From Estrella lausannensis (GTDB taxonomy: Bacteria; Chlamydiota; Chlamydiia; Chlamydiales; Criblamydiaceae): a stretch of 64,000 nt of DNA. The number at the start of each line of letters is the position of its first letter. Within the stretch, counting starts at the first letter, position 1. The stretch spans positions 62,001 to 126,000 of the forward strand of contig NZ_CWGJ01000006.1 of NCBI RefSeq assembly GCF_900000175.1, written 5' to 3'. Both the position numbers and the translations under genes were made by a program. Positions 41,921 to 49,498 of the stretch are shown here, in pieces. A model generated the notes under the pieces. That model saw only the letters and a list, made by a program, of their open reading frames with translations. It had not been told where the DNA came from and made no database searches.

Positions 41921-42174
41921 GCAGTTTGTTTTTTTGTCTGAAGGTTCTGTGGCCGAGCTTTAATTGCCAGGCGGCTGGAGCTTGTTGTTTAGTGCACCGG
42001 AAGTGTCTTAAAATTTGAGGCTTTCGCTCTTTGAAGACCTCGCAGTGGAAAGCCGGCAACTTACTTCATATTTCTGAGAGTCTCTTAGGCAGCTTAATGG
42101 AGAGTTAGGCCGCTCGGGTTCGTGAAATTGACATTAAATAGTGCCGGGCGCCTGTGATAACCGATTTAAGTTGT

Positions 42175-42411
42175 TCAGCAGCGCGGGTTCTCTTTTTCGT
42201 CAGGGACGGGGTCGTAGCCGCCAGGGTGCCAGGGGCCGCACTTAATCACCCTGAGGGTTGCCAGCTTAAGCCCTTTGAAAATGCCGTGTTTTTGCAGTGC
42301 TTCTTCAGCGTAGCATGAGCAACTGGGGTAGAAGCGGCAGCTTTTAGGCAAAAGAGGACTGATGCCAAGCTGGTAGAAACGGATGAAAAGGATGAGCAGT
42401 TTCTTGCACAT
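42175..42411 (-). CDS. yidD: Membrane protein insertion efficiency factor YidD
   Basis: YidD is a small peripheral membrane protein that assists YidC-mediated insertion of inner-membrane proteins. The 78-residue protein has the family pattern complete: FIRFYQLGISPLLPKSCRFY, PSCSCYAEEALQKHG and CGPWHPGGYDPVP. The cysteines and His are conserved, in contrast to the secreted YidD-like protein at 6.8 kb. AAGG lies six bases before the ATG. It is not next to rpmH-rnpA-yidC in this window. Confidence 0.93.
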   Translation of the reverse strand: MCKKLLILFIRFYQLGISPLLPKSCRFYPSCSCYAEEALQKHGIFKGLKLATLRVIKCGPWHPGGYDPVPDEKENPRC

Positions 42412-42447
42412 GTGGTGCCTTGCGGGCTAGCTACCTGTTATATTAAA

Positions 42448-42625
42448 ATTATACCGAACGCCTCAAAAATCGAGATAGTCTTTATCGTTCGATTAGCGCG
42501 CTCTTGCGGGCCGATGCTGAGGGGGCGCGTTGGGATAACTCTATTCTTAAAAGGAGTCTTCGCGATCTAGACCGAAAATATCTCAAAGCCACAACCCTGT
42601 ATTTTGAGGCACTTTCGGTATACCT
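42448..42625. repeat. Repeat B fragments upstream of yidD
   Basis: A partial unit (TATACCGAACGCCTCAAAAA, 42450-42472) is followed by a complete palindromic one at 42567-42622 (GACCGAAAATATCTCAAAGC to TTTTGAGGCACTTTCGGTAT). Apart from these the gap 42412-42760 shows no gene. Confidence 0.7.
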
Positions 42626-42760
42626 CCCTTTGGCTCAGCGGGCGAAAAGAGTTTCGGTCAATTGGGTGTGTAATGGATAATTGCTGCCCACTCCGCTCAA
42701 TTTTGAGGGGTGCACTAAGAGAGAGTGGGCTAGCTGGCCGGGAATTTCTTCCACACAGTG

Positions 42761-44746
42761 TTAACGCGGTTCTTCGCAGATGATTTGAGTGATTTTATAA
42801 CCCATACGCTCCATGTTTTTTATCACGCTGCCTTCACCGGCAAAATGAAGGGCGCCGGCTATAGCAAATGGTTTTTTTCCACTCCGCACGAGTCGGCTGA
42901 CAGTTAATGCCATTTCCATGTTGCGGGTGTTGGTGCACTCTTTAATTTCCTGGCTTGTGTTTTTAAGCTCTGCCTCAAGCAGTCCAATAAAACCTAGTTC
43001 CCAGTTCAAAGCGACACCGGTCTTGATAGAATGGATAGAATCCCTCAATTTTTTTAATAAACTTTCAAATTTTAAATTTCGTTGCCTGCGCATTTCTTGA
43101 TTTATCTCTGAATCGAAATAATCAAGAGCAATTTTGATTGTACTCTCTGTGATTTGCGAGGGCGGCCATTGCAACCCGGCTTTCGCAAATGCTTCTTGCG
43201 GCATTAAGAAATTTATGACATCAGCGCTTACTTGGGATTCGATTAATGTTTTTGCCCATTCGCGTAAGTTGGTCACTCTGTGCGCGTGAATATTTTGTGC
43301 GGAACGAGATAATTGTATCTCTAATCGTGTCGCTTCGTTAAATTTAGTCTCTTCCTGCTCGAGTAGTTGGATCTGCTGCAGATGCATATCCATCGATTCG
43401 AGGTCGATGATTTCCATTTCTCGCATTTTAGCCCTCTCGATAAACTTGAGGTCTATTCCGCTCTCTATTCCTTCTTTAGACCCTATGATTTCTGCGAGCT
43501 TGTGATGAAGTAGTCTATCCGGGATTTTTTCATCTACTATCTGAATTCCTCGTTCTCCTAGGAAAGAAAGAAATTCCTGCCTTTCCTCTCTACTTTCAAA
43601 GAATGGGTTCTTTTCCCATCGTTTCAGCGTCGCTAGCTCAAGCGCCTCTTTATGCTCCTGCTTTGTCACATCGATTTCAACGGCGAGAACATCGGATTTC
43701 AAGAAGGCATCTTCTATTTTGGAGTTAAATGATTCTAGAATCCAGTTCGGCGTCAAGTGGTATGAACCTAAAAAGTGGCCTACGACCTGGCCTGCTTTTT
43801 CGATTTGGAATAGGTAACCTCTCGGCTTGATCGATTCTCTAATGGGTCCCACCATTTCAATATTTTTTTCTTTGAGTTTCAGCAAGACAGATTGCGGGTC
43901 GAATTCAGGAATCATTAGCAGGCTTCTTTCTCCTTGTGCGATAACTCCTTCAATTCGTTCTGTCAATCGCTCTAGGACGTCTTCCTGCATGCCCATCATG
44001 GTTTTATTGTATCTGGTAAGGGTATCTTGCCACTCCTCTCCCCAAATTTTTTTAGCGTATGGCTCAAGTGATTCAACCAGATTGGGAGGAGTATTTACTG
44101 TTTGTGATAGGTCTGAGGGAGTGAGGCCAAGGGCTGAAGCTGCTCTCAAAGTGTTTAAAATGTTTTTTATAAACTCTAAGGATGCTTCATTTTTACACAG
44201 TGCTAAGAGTGCAAAGCTAGAAAGTTCCGCGAGGAAATCTTGGTGCTTGCTGCTGAGGGTTAATTCTTCTTCATTGAATAAGTACGAAAGCGTTTGGTTT
44301 TTGTGATCAATCCTCTCTTTAATGTGCTCGCTGGCAGAAACGGTAGGCAATAGCAGTCTAATGGCTGTTGTAACAAGGGCCAGAGCTTTTTCGCTGGCAG
44401 ATTCAAATTTATCTAGCTCGGCGGCCTCTAAAATAGATCGACTTGTTATTTCTCCGAGGGCTCTGGGCATGGTTTGCAGTAGTTTGGTCAGCTCCTCTTC
44501 ACTCAGGTCTATTTTCGATGCAAAAAACTTGATCTTATCATCTAAGGGTAGGGCTAGGTGACTGAGAATGGGGGAGGTAAATAGGATGATCCTTTTGGCT
44601 ACATTGAAGGTTGAGGCGAATTTAGGGTTGGAAAAGGGAGACGCGGAGCCCATTTCACTGAAAAAATAGAGGTTCACCTGGGGATTGATCTGCCATAGAG
44701 ATCCAGCATGAATTGCTGGTGTGGATTTGCCGGATTCAATGTTCAT
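42761..44746 (-). CDS. TraB/GumN-family protein with long N-terminal helical region
   Basis: The C-terminal half (residues about 325-660) matches the TraB/GumN (TIKI-like) metalloprotease-related family. It has GHFLGSYHLTPNWILESFNS with the first histidine, LKSDVLAVEIDVTK with the paired acidic residues, and the closing PFAIAGALHFAGEGSVIKNM with the second conserved His. The N-terminal 320 residues are helical and unrelated to known GumN proteins. No signal peptide is evident, unusual for a family that usually acts outside the cytoplasm. The start is ATG 44746 (MNIESGKSTPAIHAGS), with AAAGG upstream; the Ser/Thr-rich N-terminus would suit T3S export. A possible promoter, TTGCTC-18-TAAAGT, lies around 44800-44830. 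Confidence 0.7.
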   Translation of the reverse strand: MNIESGKSTPAIHAGSLWQINPQVNLYFFSEMGSASPFSNPKFASTFNVAKRIILFTSPILSHLALPLDDKIKFFASKIDLSEEELTKLLQTMPRALGEITSRSILEAAELDKFESASEKALALVTTAIRLLLPTVSASEHIKERIDHKNQTLSYLFNEEELTLSSKHQDFLAELSSFALLALCKNEASLEFIKNILNTLRAASALGLTPSDLSQTVNTPPNLVESLEPYAKKIWGEEWQDTLTRYNKTMMGMQEDVLERLTERIEGVIAQGERSLLMIPEFDPQSVLLKLKEKNIEMVGPIRESIKPRGYLFQIEKAGQVVGHFLGSYHLTPNWILESFNSKIEDAFLKSDVLAVEIDVTKQEHKEALELATLKRWEKNPFFESREERQEFLSFLGERGIQIVDEKIPDRLLHHKLAEIIGSKEGIESGIDLKFIERAKMREMEIIDLESMDMHLQQIQLLEQEETKFNEATRLEIQLSRSAQNIHAHRVTNLREWAKTLIESQVSADVINFLMPQEAFAKAGLQWPPSQITESTIKIALDYFDSEINQEMRRQRNLKFESLLKKLRDSIHSIKTGVALNWELGFIGLLEAELKNTSQEIKECTNTRNMEMALTVSRLVRSGKKPFAIAGALHFAGEGSVIKNMERMGYKITQIICEEPR

Positions 44747-45108
44747 TAAACCTTTGATTATTATTATAGTGTTATGTTTGTTTATTAATGGGAGCACTTT
44801 ATATCACTGTTGCTTTTTTGAGCAATATTTTTGATTTTTAAAATGGGTGAGGTGTGATGGGGTTTGCAGAACTTTGGTGGGTAGATATCTGAGGGATAGA
44901 GTTTCTTGAGTTGCAATTTCGTACAAAGCTTACAATGTCCCTGTCTGAAAGTGACGCAAATCCTGTAAATGATGGTGATTTTGGTCTCTGGAGGCATTCA
45001 AGGCGTCATTATGATGTTAAGCGCTCATAACATACACTGGCACGCCGTAGGTATAAGCATCCCAGCAGTGTTGTCTATCTGCTTTGTGCTCACAGGGTGG
45101 CGTGAGCG
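44747..45108. other. Spacer between TraB-like and RMD1-family genes
   Basis: About 360 bases with no convincing gene. The AT-rich part at 44760-44850 is the likely promoter region of the TraB-like gene. Plus-strand frames here run into antisense of the RMD1-family gene. I see no repeat or RNA structure. Confidence 0.5.
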
Positions 45109-45900
45109 TCATATGACTTTTAAGATGTCGTGGAAGAGTGATAAAATCACTTCGAAGACAATCAGGAGGATAATTGCCCACTCGAGCCTGCTGGAGTGCT
45201 GGTGGTTGAGTTCGTTGCCGAGCATCTCAAACATTTCGTGGATTACATCCAGCTGTTGGTTGAGGGCTCGCACTCTGGGCTGCAAGTCAAGCTCGACGGC
45301 TGTGATCTGGTAGATGCCCTCATACTGTGAGTGCTCCCAGAAAAAATCAGGGGTATCGAGCACGTCCACATGCAAGTTGATGGAGCTGCGTTCTAAAAAT
45401 AGGGTACCCATCCTTCTTCGGATATCGCGTCTCGAGAGGGGGATCTTGCCGTCTTTGGCAAGGTGCTCAGGAAGGTGCCTCGTCTTTTGGAACAGGTTGC
45501 GGATCGTGGTTTCAAAGCCGCTAAGTTTTACCGACTGGGCAAGGCCGTGGGAAAACGCAAGCTTGGTCAATGTAGATTCGTCAGGTAGGGTGATGAAGTT
45601 GTTGCGGAAGAGAGCTCTTTCTCCCAGGCCGAAGGTGAAGTCGTCCGATTCGCTATTATCTAAGCTACTGTGTTCAAAAGCTTTTATCTCTTTTGCGAAT
45701 TCCAGCAGGTATTCTTTTGTAAGTCCCCACGATACATAGGCGCCGTAGGGGAAGAAAAAGAGGTCGCCCTCTTCCTTGTGGTTGGTGATCTTGACGTGAA
45801 CCACATCGCGTATCCGCGTCGTTTCATTGAGGGGGCGAAAGTGTTCGTGGAGCGCTTTGATATTGAACGAAGCGCATGTGCAGATGGCAAATCCTTCCAT
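45109..45900 (-). CDS. RMD1/YagE (DUF155) family membrane protein
   Basis: The 263-residue protein fits the DUF155 family (yeast RMD1/RMND1, bacterial YagE-like). GDLFFFPYGAYVSWGLTKE corresponds to the conserved aromatic-Gly-V-W block, LFLERSSINLHVDVLDTPDF and FWEHSQYEGIYQIT to the second. A long helix (PRVRALNQQLDVIHEMFEML) and a single C-terminal transmembrane segment (WAIILLIVFEVILSLFHD) follow. Mitochondrial members support organelle translation; the bacterial role is not known. It sits alone between TraB-like and tRNA-Leu/recO. Confidence 0.82.
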   Translation of the reverse strand: MEGFAICTCASFNIKALHEHFRPLNETTRIRDVVHVKITNHKEEGDLFFFPYGAYVSWGLTKEYLLEFAKEIKAFEHSSLDNSESDDFTFGLGERALFRNNFITLPDESTLTKLAFSHGLAQSVKLSGFETTIRNLFQKTRHLPEHLAKDGKIPLSRRDIRRRMGTLFLERSSINLHVDVLDTPDFFWEHSQYEGIYQITAVELDLQPRVRALNQQLDVIHEMFEMLGNELNHQHSSRLEWAIILLIVFEVILSLFHDILKVI

Positions 45901-46024
45901 AATCCTAAGGGTGGTGTGCAGCCCGGGTTGGTCAGAGTATATGCCCTTGCATCCGGTGCTGGCCGTGCTGAAACTGAAGAATGTTCTAAGAGGAAATAAA
46001 GATCAAGGTTGAATGGGAGTGTCT

Positions 46025-46107
46025 TGCGAAAGGGGGGACTCGAACCCCCACGGGGAAACCCCGCTACCCCCTCAAAGTAGTGCGTCTACCAGTTCCGCCA
46101 CTTTCGC
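46025..46107 (-). tRNA. tRNA-Leu (GAG)
   Basis: Class II tRNA on the minus strand: acceptor GCGAAAG/CTTTCGC, D arm GGCGGAACTGGTAGACGC, anticodon stem CTACT/GGTAG with loop TTGAGGG (anticodon GAG), long variable arm CGGGGTTTCCCCG and T loop TTCGAGT. Confidence 0.94.
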
Positions 46108-46160
46108 TTAAAGGATGGCAGAAGATTAGCAGAAATGATCCTTACGCTGCAACAGAAATT

Positions 46161-46844
46161 TTATTGGGTCGTATTTTCAAAGAATAGACGCAGAGCCTGA
46201 AGCAGGCGTGGCGATATCTCTTCCTGTTTTATATCTTTGAACTCCCGTGCCAAGGTTAGGAGAAGGACGAGCTGCGTCTCTTCCGGTTCTAGGGCAGTGC
46301 CTTCTAAGGCGCAGTCTGTGCAGAGAGCTGTTCCTTCGCATAAGAGGCATTCGCCAAGCGGGTTGCCGCAGCCTGTGCAGTCGGGCGTAATGTGTAAGAC
46401 GCCTTCATGCTTCATGGTCTTTAGGTAGAAGCTGGCCGCAAGGGTGAAGGGATTTTTCGCCTGCGGGAGCCATTTCAGGTAAAGGCAGAAAAGGGTAAAG
46501 AGATCGGGCGCCTCAAGTCCTGGGCCCTGGGTCTTATCCAGAGCATCGGCCATGAGAGCTGCCGCCTCAATGCGCTCAAGGCTCTCTCGGATGGGGAGGT
46601 GGTAATTTGAAACTTTGAACTCCCGCAAAAGCGCCAGACTGCCATTGCCCTCTTCGTAGGAGATTTCGCCCAGGGTGAAGGGTTCGAAAGGACTTAATTT
46701 TCCTTTGGCTGAGGGGCCGTTTTTTGCAAAGTAGGACATAAGTCCGCTTTCGGCAGTGAAGACTTTGACTATAGATCCTGAATCGCCATAGGGCAAAGTA
46801 GAGAGGATCACTCCTGTCTCTTTTAAATAGATTCCTTTTTTCAA
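46161..46844 (-). CDS. recO: DNA repair protein RecO
   Basis: RecO loads RecA and anneals single strands in the RecFOR pathway. The 227-residue protein has the N-terminal OB fold (KETGVILSTLPYGDSGSIVK VFTAE), the helical middle domain and a four-cysteine zinc-binding region (CTGCG, CLLC, CTDC) at about 160-180. The start is TTG; no ATG lies upstream in frame before a stop. The downstream tRNA-Leu is on the same strand 53 bases away. Confidence 0.92.
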   Translation of the reverse strand: MKKGIYLKETGVILSTLPYGDSGSIVKVFTAESGLMSYFAKNGPSAKGKLSPFEPFTLGEISYEEGNGSLALLREFKVSNYHLPIRESLERIEAAALMADALDKTQGPGLEAPDLFTLFCLYLKWLPQAKNPFTLAASFYLKTMKHEGVLHITPDCTGCGNPLGECLLCEGTALCTDCALEGTALEPEETQLVLLLTLAREFKDIKQEEISPRLLQALRLFFENTTQ

Positions 46845-46862
46845 GAGGTCACCCGCTTAAGT

Positions 46863-47205
46863 TTTAGAGTAGAATTACTATACCAAACCGACCGGTAGAG
46901 AAAGAAGCTTAAAAAGCTAAAATAGTGCGGAGTATCTGCCTGTTGAGAATTTGATCCCTGCCCATTCACTCCAAGGCGAGAAGGGGGCGTTTTGTATTGA
47001 GAGAACGAAATATTCTGGGGGGTCCTGCAGCATTTTTAAGCAGTAGTCGCAATAAGGCGGCTGGTTTTAAGTGATTAATTTTCAGAATGTTTTGAGTATG
47101 GGTGATTTTGAGCCCAAGGTCAGGGTGATTTAAAGGCTCTTTTCCCCGTGCATCTTTTCCACTTTCCGAAAATTGACTCGGAAGCTAAGATAATGACACT
47201 TCTTT
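46863..47205. other. Spacer upstream of recO and tRNA-Arg
   Basis: About 340 bases with no gene seen on either strand and no strong repeat match. It must hold the divergent promoters of recO (minus) and tRNA-Arg (plus), but I could not identify clear hexamers. Confidence 0.45.
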
Positions 47206-47279
47206 GCACCGATAGCTCAATCGGATAGAGTAACCGGCTTCGAACCGGTTGGTTAGAGGTTCGAGTCCTCTTCGGTGCG
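47206..47279 (+). tRNA. tRNA-Arg (TCG)
   Basis: Cloverleaf on the plus strand: acceptor GCACCGA/TCGGTGC, D arm GCTCAATCGGATAGAGT, anticodon stem ACCGG/CCGGT with loop CTTCGAA (anticodon TCG), T arm AGAGG TTCGAGT CCTCT. Confidence 0.93.
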
Positions 47280-47287
47280 AAAGTATC

Positions 47288-47319
47288 AGGGCGCTTTTCG
47301 TATGGAAAGCGCCCTTTTT
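47288..47319 (+). terminator. Rho-independent terminator of tRNA-Arg
   Basis: GGGCGCTTTT CGTATGG AAAGCGCCC is followed by TTTTT: a nine-base GC-rich stem and a U-run, nine bases after the tRNA. Confidence 0.9.
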
Positions 47320-47328
47320 CATTTCTAC

Positions 47329-47490
47329 GAGCCTATGCTGAAACTCAAATCAGCATGCTTTGCTGCTGAATTAGCCTCTAAGCCTCGAAAATAAATTCAG
47401 CATATTAATCCAATATTCTGAAAATTTTTACGGGGCTTAGAGGGGGATTCAGCAAACAAATGATGCGATTTCAGTTTTAGCACAGGCTCT
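47329..47490. repeat. Palindromic repeat A, copy 4
   Basis: Left part GAGCCTATGCTGAAACTCAA, ATCAGCATGCTTTGCTGCTG and AATTAGCCTCTAAGCC; right part GGGGCTTAGAGG, GATTCAGCAAACAAATGATG and CGATTTCAGTTTTAGCACAG. The centre (AAATTCAGCATATTAATCCA) is nearly identical to copy 2. Confidence 0.8.
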
Positions 47491-47515
47491 CATGGCCAAC
47501 TGGCTTATAAGCCTC

Positions 47516-47559
47516 GAGAGTGCAATGGGAAGAAATTTTTCTTTCCCTATTGCGCTCTC
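47516..47559. repeat. Long hairpin in the tRNA-Arg/hpf spacer
   Basis: GAGAGTGCAATGGGAAGAAA and its near-complement TCTTTCCCTATTGCGCTCTC flank a short T-rich loop, making a stem of about 18-20 pairs with few mismatches. It is not related in sequence to repeat families A or B and has no adjacent coding gene within 500 bases. Confidence 0.65.
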
Positions 47560-47675
47560 TATCATGGGTGCATAATTTCTCTTCTATATCATCGATCGTT
47601 GGGTATATAATGGGTTTTAGTACAGGCTCTTAAAGTCGCCTGCTCGGGCGCTCCTGTTAAGCAGACTTTTATGCG

Positions 47676-48003
47676 AATCGATGCCGAAAGTGTTTCGAAA
47701 TTTGGTTTTAGGCGAAGCGTTACCTCTCTTGACTGCAAGATTGTAAGCCATCTAATATTAGAAATATGAGTTGAACTACAATCTCCCAATTCGAGGCTTT
47801 CGCAAAGCAGAGAACCCTAAATTTTAAGACACCATCGGTATGGCGAGTCAACTCTAGGATCAGAGATTGTAACAAAGGAGGTGTGTTCAGTGCCTTTGCT
47901 TGGCTCCGGCGCCGTGTTTTCAATCAGAGGAAGCTACGGCCTGCGGTTGCCGCAAACCACCGGAAAACAAAAAATCCTAAATTTTAAGAAACTTTCGGTG
48001 TAA
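47676..48003. repeat. Cluster of degraded repeat B pieces
   Basis: Fragments at 47681-47730 (ATGCCGAAAGTGTTTCGAAA with TTTGG), 47795-47840 (GAGGCTTTCGCAAAGC to AGACACCATCGGTAT) and 47965-48003 (CTAAATTTTAAGAAACTTTC, GGTGTAA). The short minus-strand frames between 47589 and 47923 are made of this material; I call no gene. Confidence 0.6.
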
Positions 48004-48029
48004 AATCGGATGACAAATCAAAACTTCAG

Positions 48030-48058
48030 TTGACGACCTCAGAAGGAAGCGTTAATCT
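48030..48058 (+). promoter_or_regulatory. Promoter of hpf
   Basis: TTGACG (48030-48035) and TAATCT (48053-48058) with a 17-base spacer. The start of transcription would be near 48065, about 46 bases before the hpf ATG. Confidence 0.65.
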
Positions 48059-48110
48059 GTTGCCGAACAGCTTAAATTGGTATATCGATCTATAAGAAAA
48101 TGAGGTGTGT

Positions 48111-48746
48111 ATGAGCCGAAAAACAAAAGCCGAGCAATTCCAAGATACCGGATATAACATCACTGTCACAGGACGTCATGTCCTTGTCACCGATGCGATG
48201 AAAGATTACGCGCAGGAAAAGATCTTCAAAATTGAAAAATTTACCAACCGCATCATCGATGTCAACATCCGCATGGATATTCAAAAACTTGAACATCGCG
48301 TGGATATTGTCATGACTGTAGGCCACTTGAAGATTAAGAGCTCGGCATCGACAACGGATATGTATGTCTCGATCGACCAGGCTGCTGATAAACTGGAAAA
48401 GCAGCTGATCAAATACAAAAAAAGGCTACAGGAACATGCTGCCAAGGATGTGGCTTCCATTGAAATGCAAGTCAGCATCATCAAAAACGAAGATTCGCAA
48501 ATTCGCGAGATCAACGACGAGATAGAGTCGGAAAATAACCGTGCTCTTCTCGACAGCTACGGCCCGCACAGGATAGTCGACAAAGAGACCAGGCCGCTAA
48601 AAACCCTGACGACTTCCGAAGCTGTCATGAAAATGGATCTCTCGGGCGATGCCTTTCTTATCTACCGCTCCGAAGAGGAACAGAAATTGAAGGTAATCTA
48701 CAGAAGAAAAGACGGAACCCTTGGCATCATCGAAGTTGAAAGCTAA
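48111..48746 (+). CDS. hpf: Ribosome hibernation promoting factor (long form)
   Basis: HPF binds the 30S subunit and promotes inactive 100S dimers when growth slows, relevant to the chlamydial elementary body. The 211-residue protein has an N-terminal S30AE/YfiA domain (about residues 12-115: NITVTGRHVLVTDAMKDYAQ, KIFKIEKFTNRIIDVNIRMD, AADKLEKQLIKYKKRL) and a C-terminal dimerisation domain (EAVMKMDLSGDAFLIYRSEE, IYRRKDGTLGIIEVES). This is the long form, as in Firmicutes and cyanobacteria. The ATG at 48111 has GAGG five bases upstream; a GTG two codons earlier is less likely. The next gene begins within its 3' end. Confidence 0.93.
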   Translation: MSRKTKAEQFQDTGYNITVTGRHVLVTDAMKDYAQEKIFKIEKFTNRIIDVNIRMDIQKLEHRVDIVMTVGHLKIKSSASTTDMYVSIDQAADKLEKQLIKYKKRLQEHAAKDVASIEMQVSIIKNEDSQIREINDEIESENNRALLDSYGPHRIVDKETRPLKTLTTSEAVMKMDLSGDAFLIYRSEEEQKLKVIYRRKDGTLGIIEVES

Positions 48747-49221
48747 TCCCTCTTTTCTGCATTGCCAGATCCGTGGCAAACCGTCCCCCGCCACTCCGGA
48801 AGAAGTTGTGCGGCAATCGGTTGTATACGAGATGATTCACCGGCTTTCATTCCCGAAGAGTCTGATCGTTTTAGAGAAGGATCTCTCAAATCTTGTCAGT
48901 GGAGCCACTCCTGCCGCACTCAAGCGGCGCTTTGACGTGGTGGCGTTTTTTAAAGATCCGCTCGCAGGTTCTCTTAAGCCGCTTCTCATCGTGGAGTGCA
49001 AAGCGACTCATCTTGATGAAAAGGCTCTCGCGCAACTTTTGGGGTATAACCACTTTCTCAAAGCACCCTACTTCGCTGCGATATCTAAAGCAAGAAGCGC
49101 TCTTTTTTTGAGGAACGGCAATCAGTGGGCACCGATCTCTTCAGGACTTCTTCCCTATCCGGTAATGATAGAGCATCTCAGTAAGATTCATCCAGATAGA
49201 TCACTCCGTCAATCACTTTGA
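48736..49221 (+). CDS. Restriction-type nuclease domain protein (HsdR_N-like)
   Basis: The protein of about 161 residues resembles the N-terminal nuclease domain of type I restriction R subunits (HSDR_N_2). The PD-(D/E)XK core is visible: KRRFDVVAFFKD (Asp), LLIVECKATHLDEKALAQLL (Glu-x-Lys), then LGYNHFLKAPYFA. Stand-alone forms are common in bacteria and their role is unknown. No ATG exists; TTG at 48736 (overlapping hpf by 11 bp) or TTG at 48721 are the candidates, implying translational coupling to hpf. Its 3' end overlaps the convergent Rieske gene by 44 bp. Confidence 0.75.
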   Translation: MKANPSFLHCQIRGKPSPATPEEVVRQSVVYEMIHRLSFPKSLIVLEKDLSNLVSGATPAALKRRFDVVAFFKDPLAGSLKPLLIVECKATHLDEKALAQLLGYNHFLKAPYFAAISKARSALFLRNGNQWAPISSGLLPYPVMIEHLSKIHPDRSLRQSL

Positions 49222-49498
49222 CTGCGACGCTGAAGGCATCGCAGCCCGGTACATTAATACACCTGCCGCTTCTGATATCGAACTCCCATTCATGCCAGGG
49301 ACAGGCGACCTTTTCCCCTTTGATGCTTCCCTCGCAAAGAGGGCCTCCTTCATGGGGACAGGCGTTTTGCAGGGCGAATATCTCTCCTTTCAATTTAAAG
49401 AGCGCGATCTCATCCCCCTCGTCGGTGATCACGAGGCGCGACCCCCCTTCAGGGACAGCTGATGCCTCAATCAGGCGAATTCTGTCTTCAGTATCCAT
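49178..49498 (-). CDS. Rieske [2Fe-2S] ferredoxin-like protein
   Basis: The 106-residue protein has the two Rieske cluster-binding motifs ACPHEGGPL (Cys-x-His) and CPWHEWEF (Cys-x2-His). The spacing and small size are like NirD or dioxygenase ferredoxins. The start at ATG 49498 is chosen because GGAGG lies six bases upstream; the open frame continues further but only in sequence of the preceding gene. That gene overlaps it by 11 bases, so the two are coupled. No oxygenase or reductase partner is encoded nearby. It probably transfers electrons in the cytoplasm. Confidence 0.9.
   Translation of the reverse strand: MDTEDRIRLIEASAVPEGGSRLVITDEGDEIALFKLKGEIFALQNACPHEGGPLCEGSIKGEKVACPWHEWEFDIRSGRCINVPGCDAFSVAVKVIDGVIYLDESY

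Noticed and set aside
41703-42059. 118-codon minus-strand ORF
   Set aside because: Runs through a tRNA-Gly gene and its promoter.
44969-45313. 114-codon plus-strand ORF
   Set aside because: Its second half is antisense to the RMD1-family gene and the first part has no family signal.
47589-47923. Short minus-strand ORFs
   Set aside because: Composed of degraded repeat B units.
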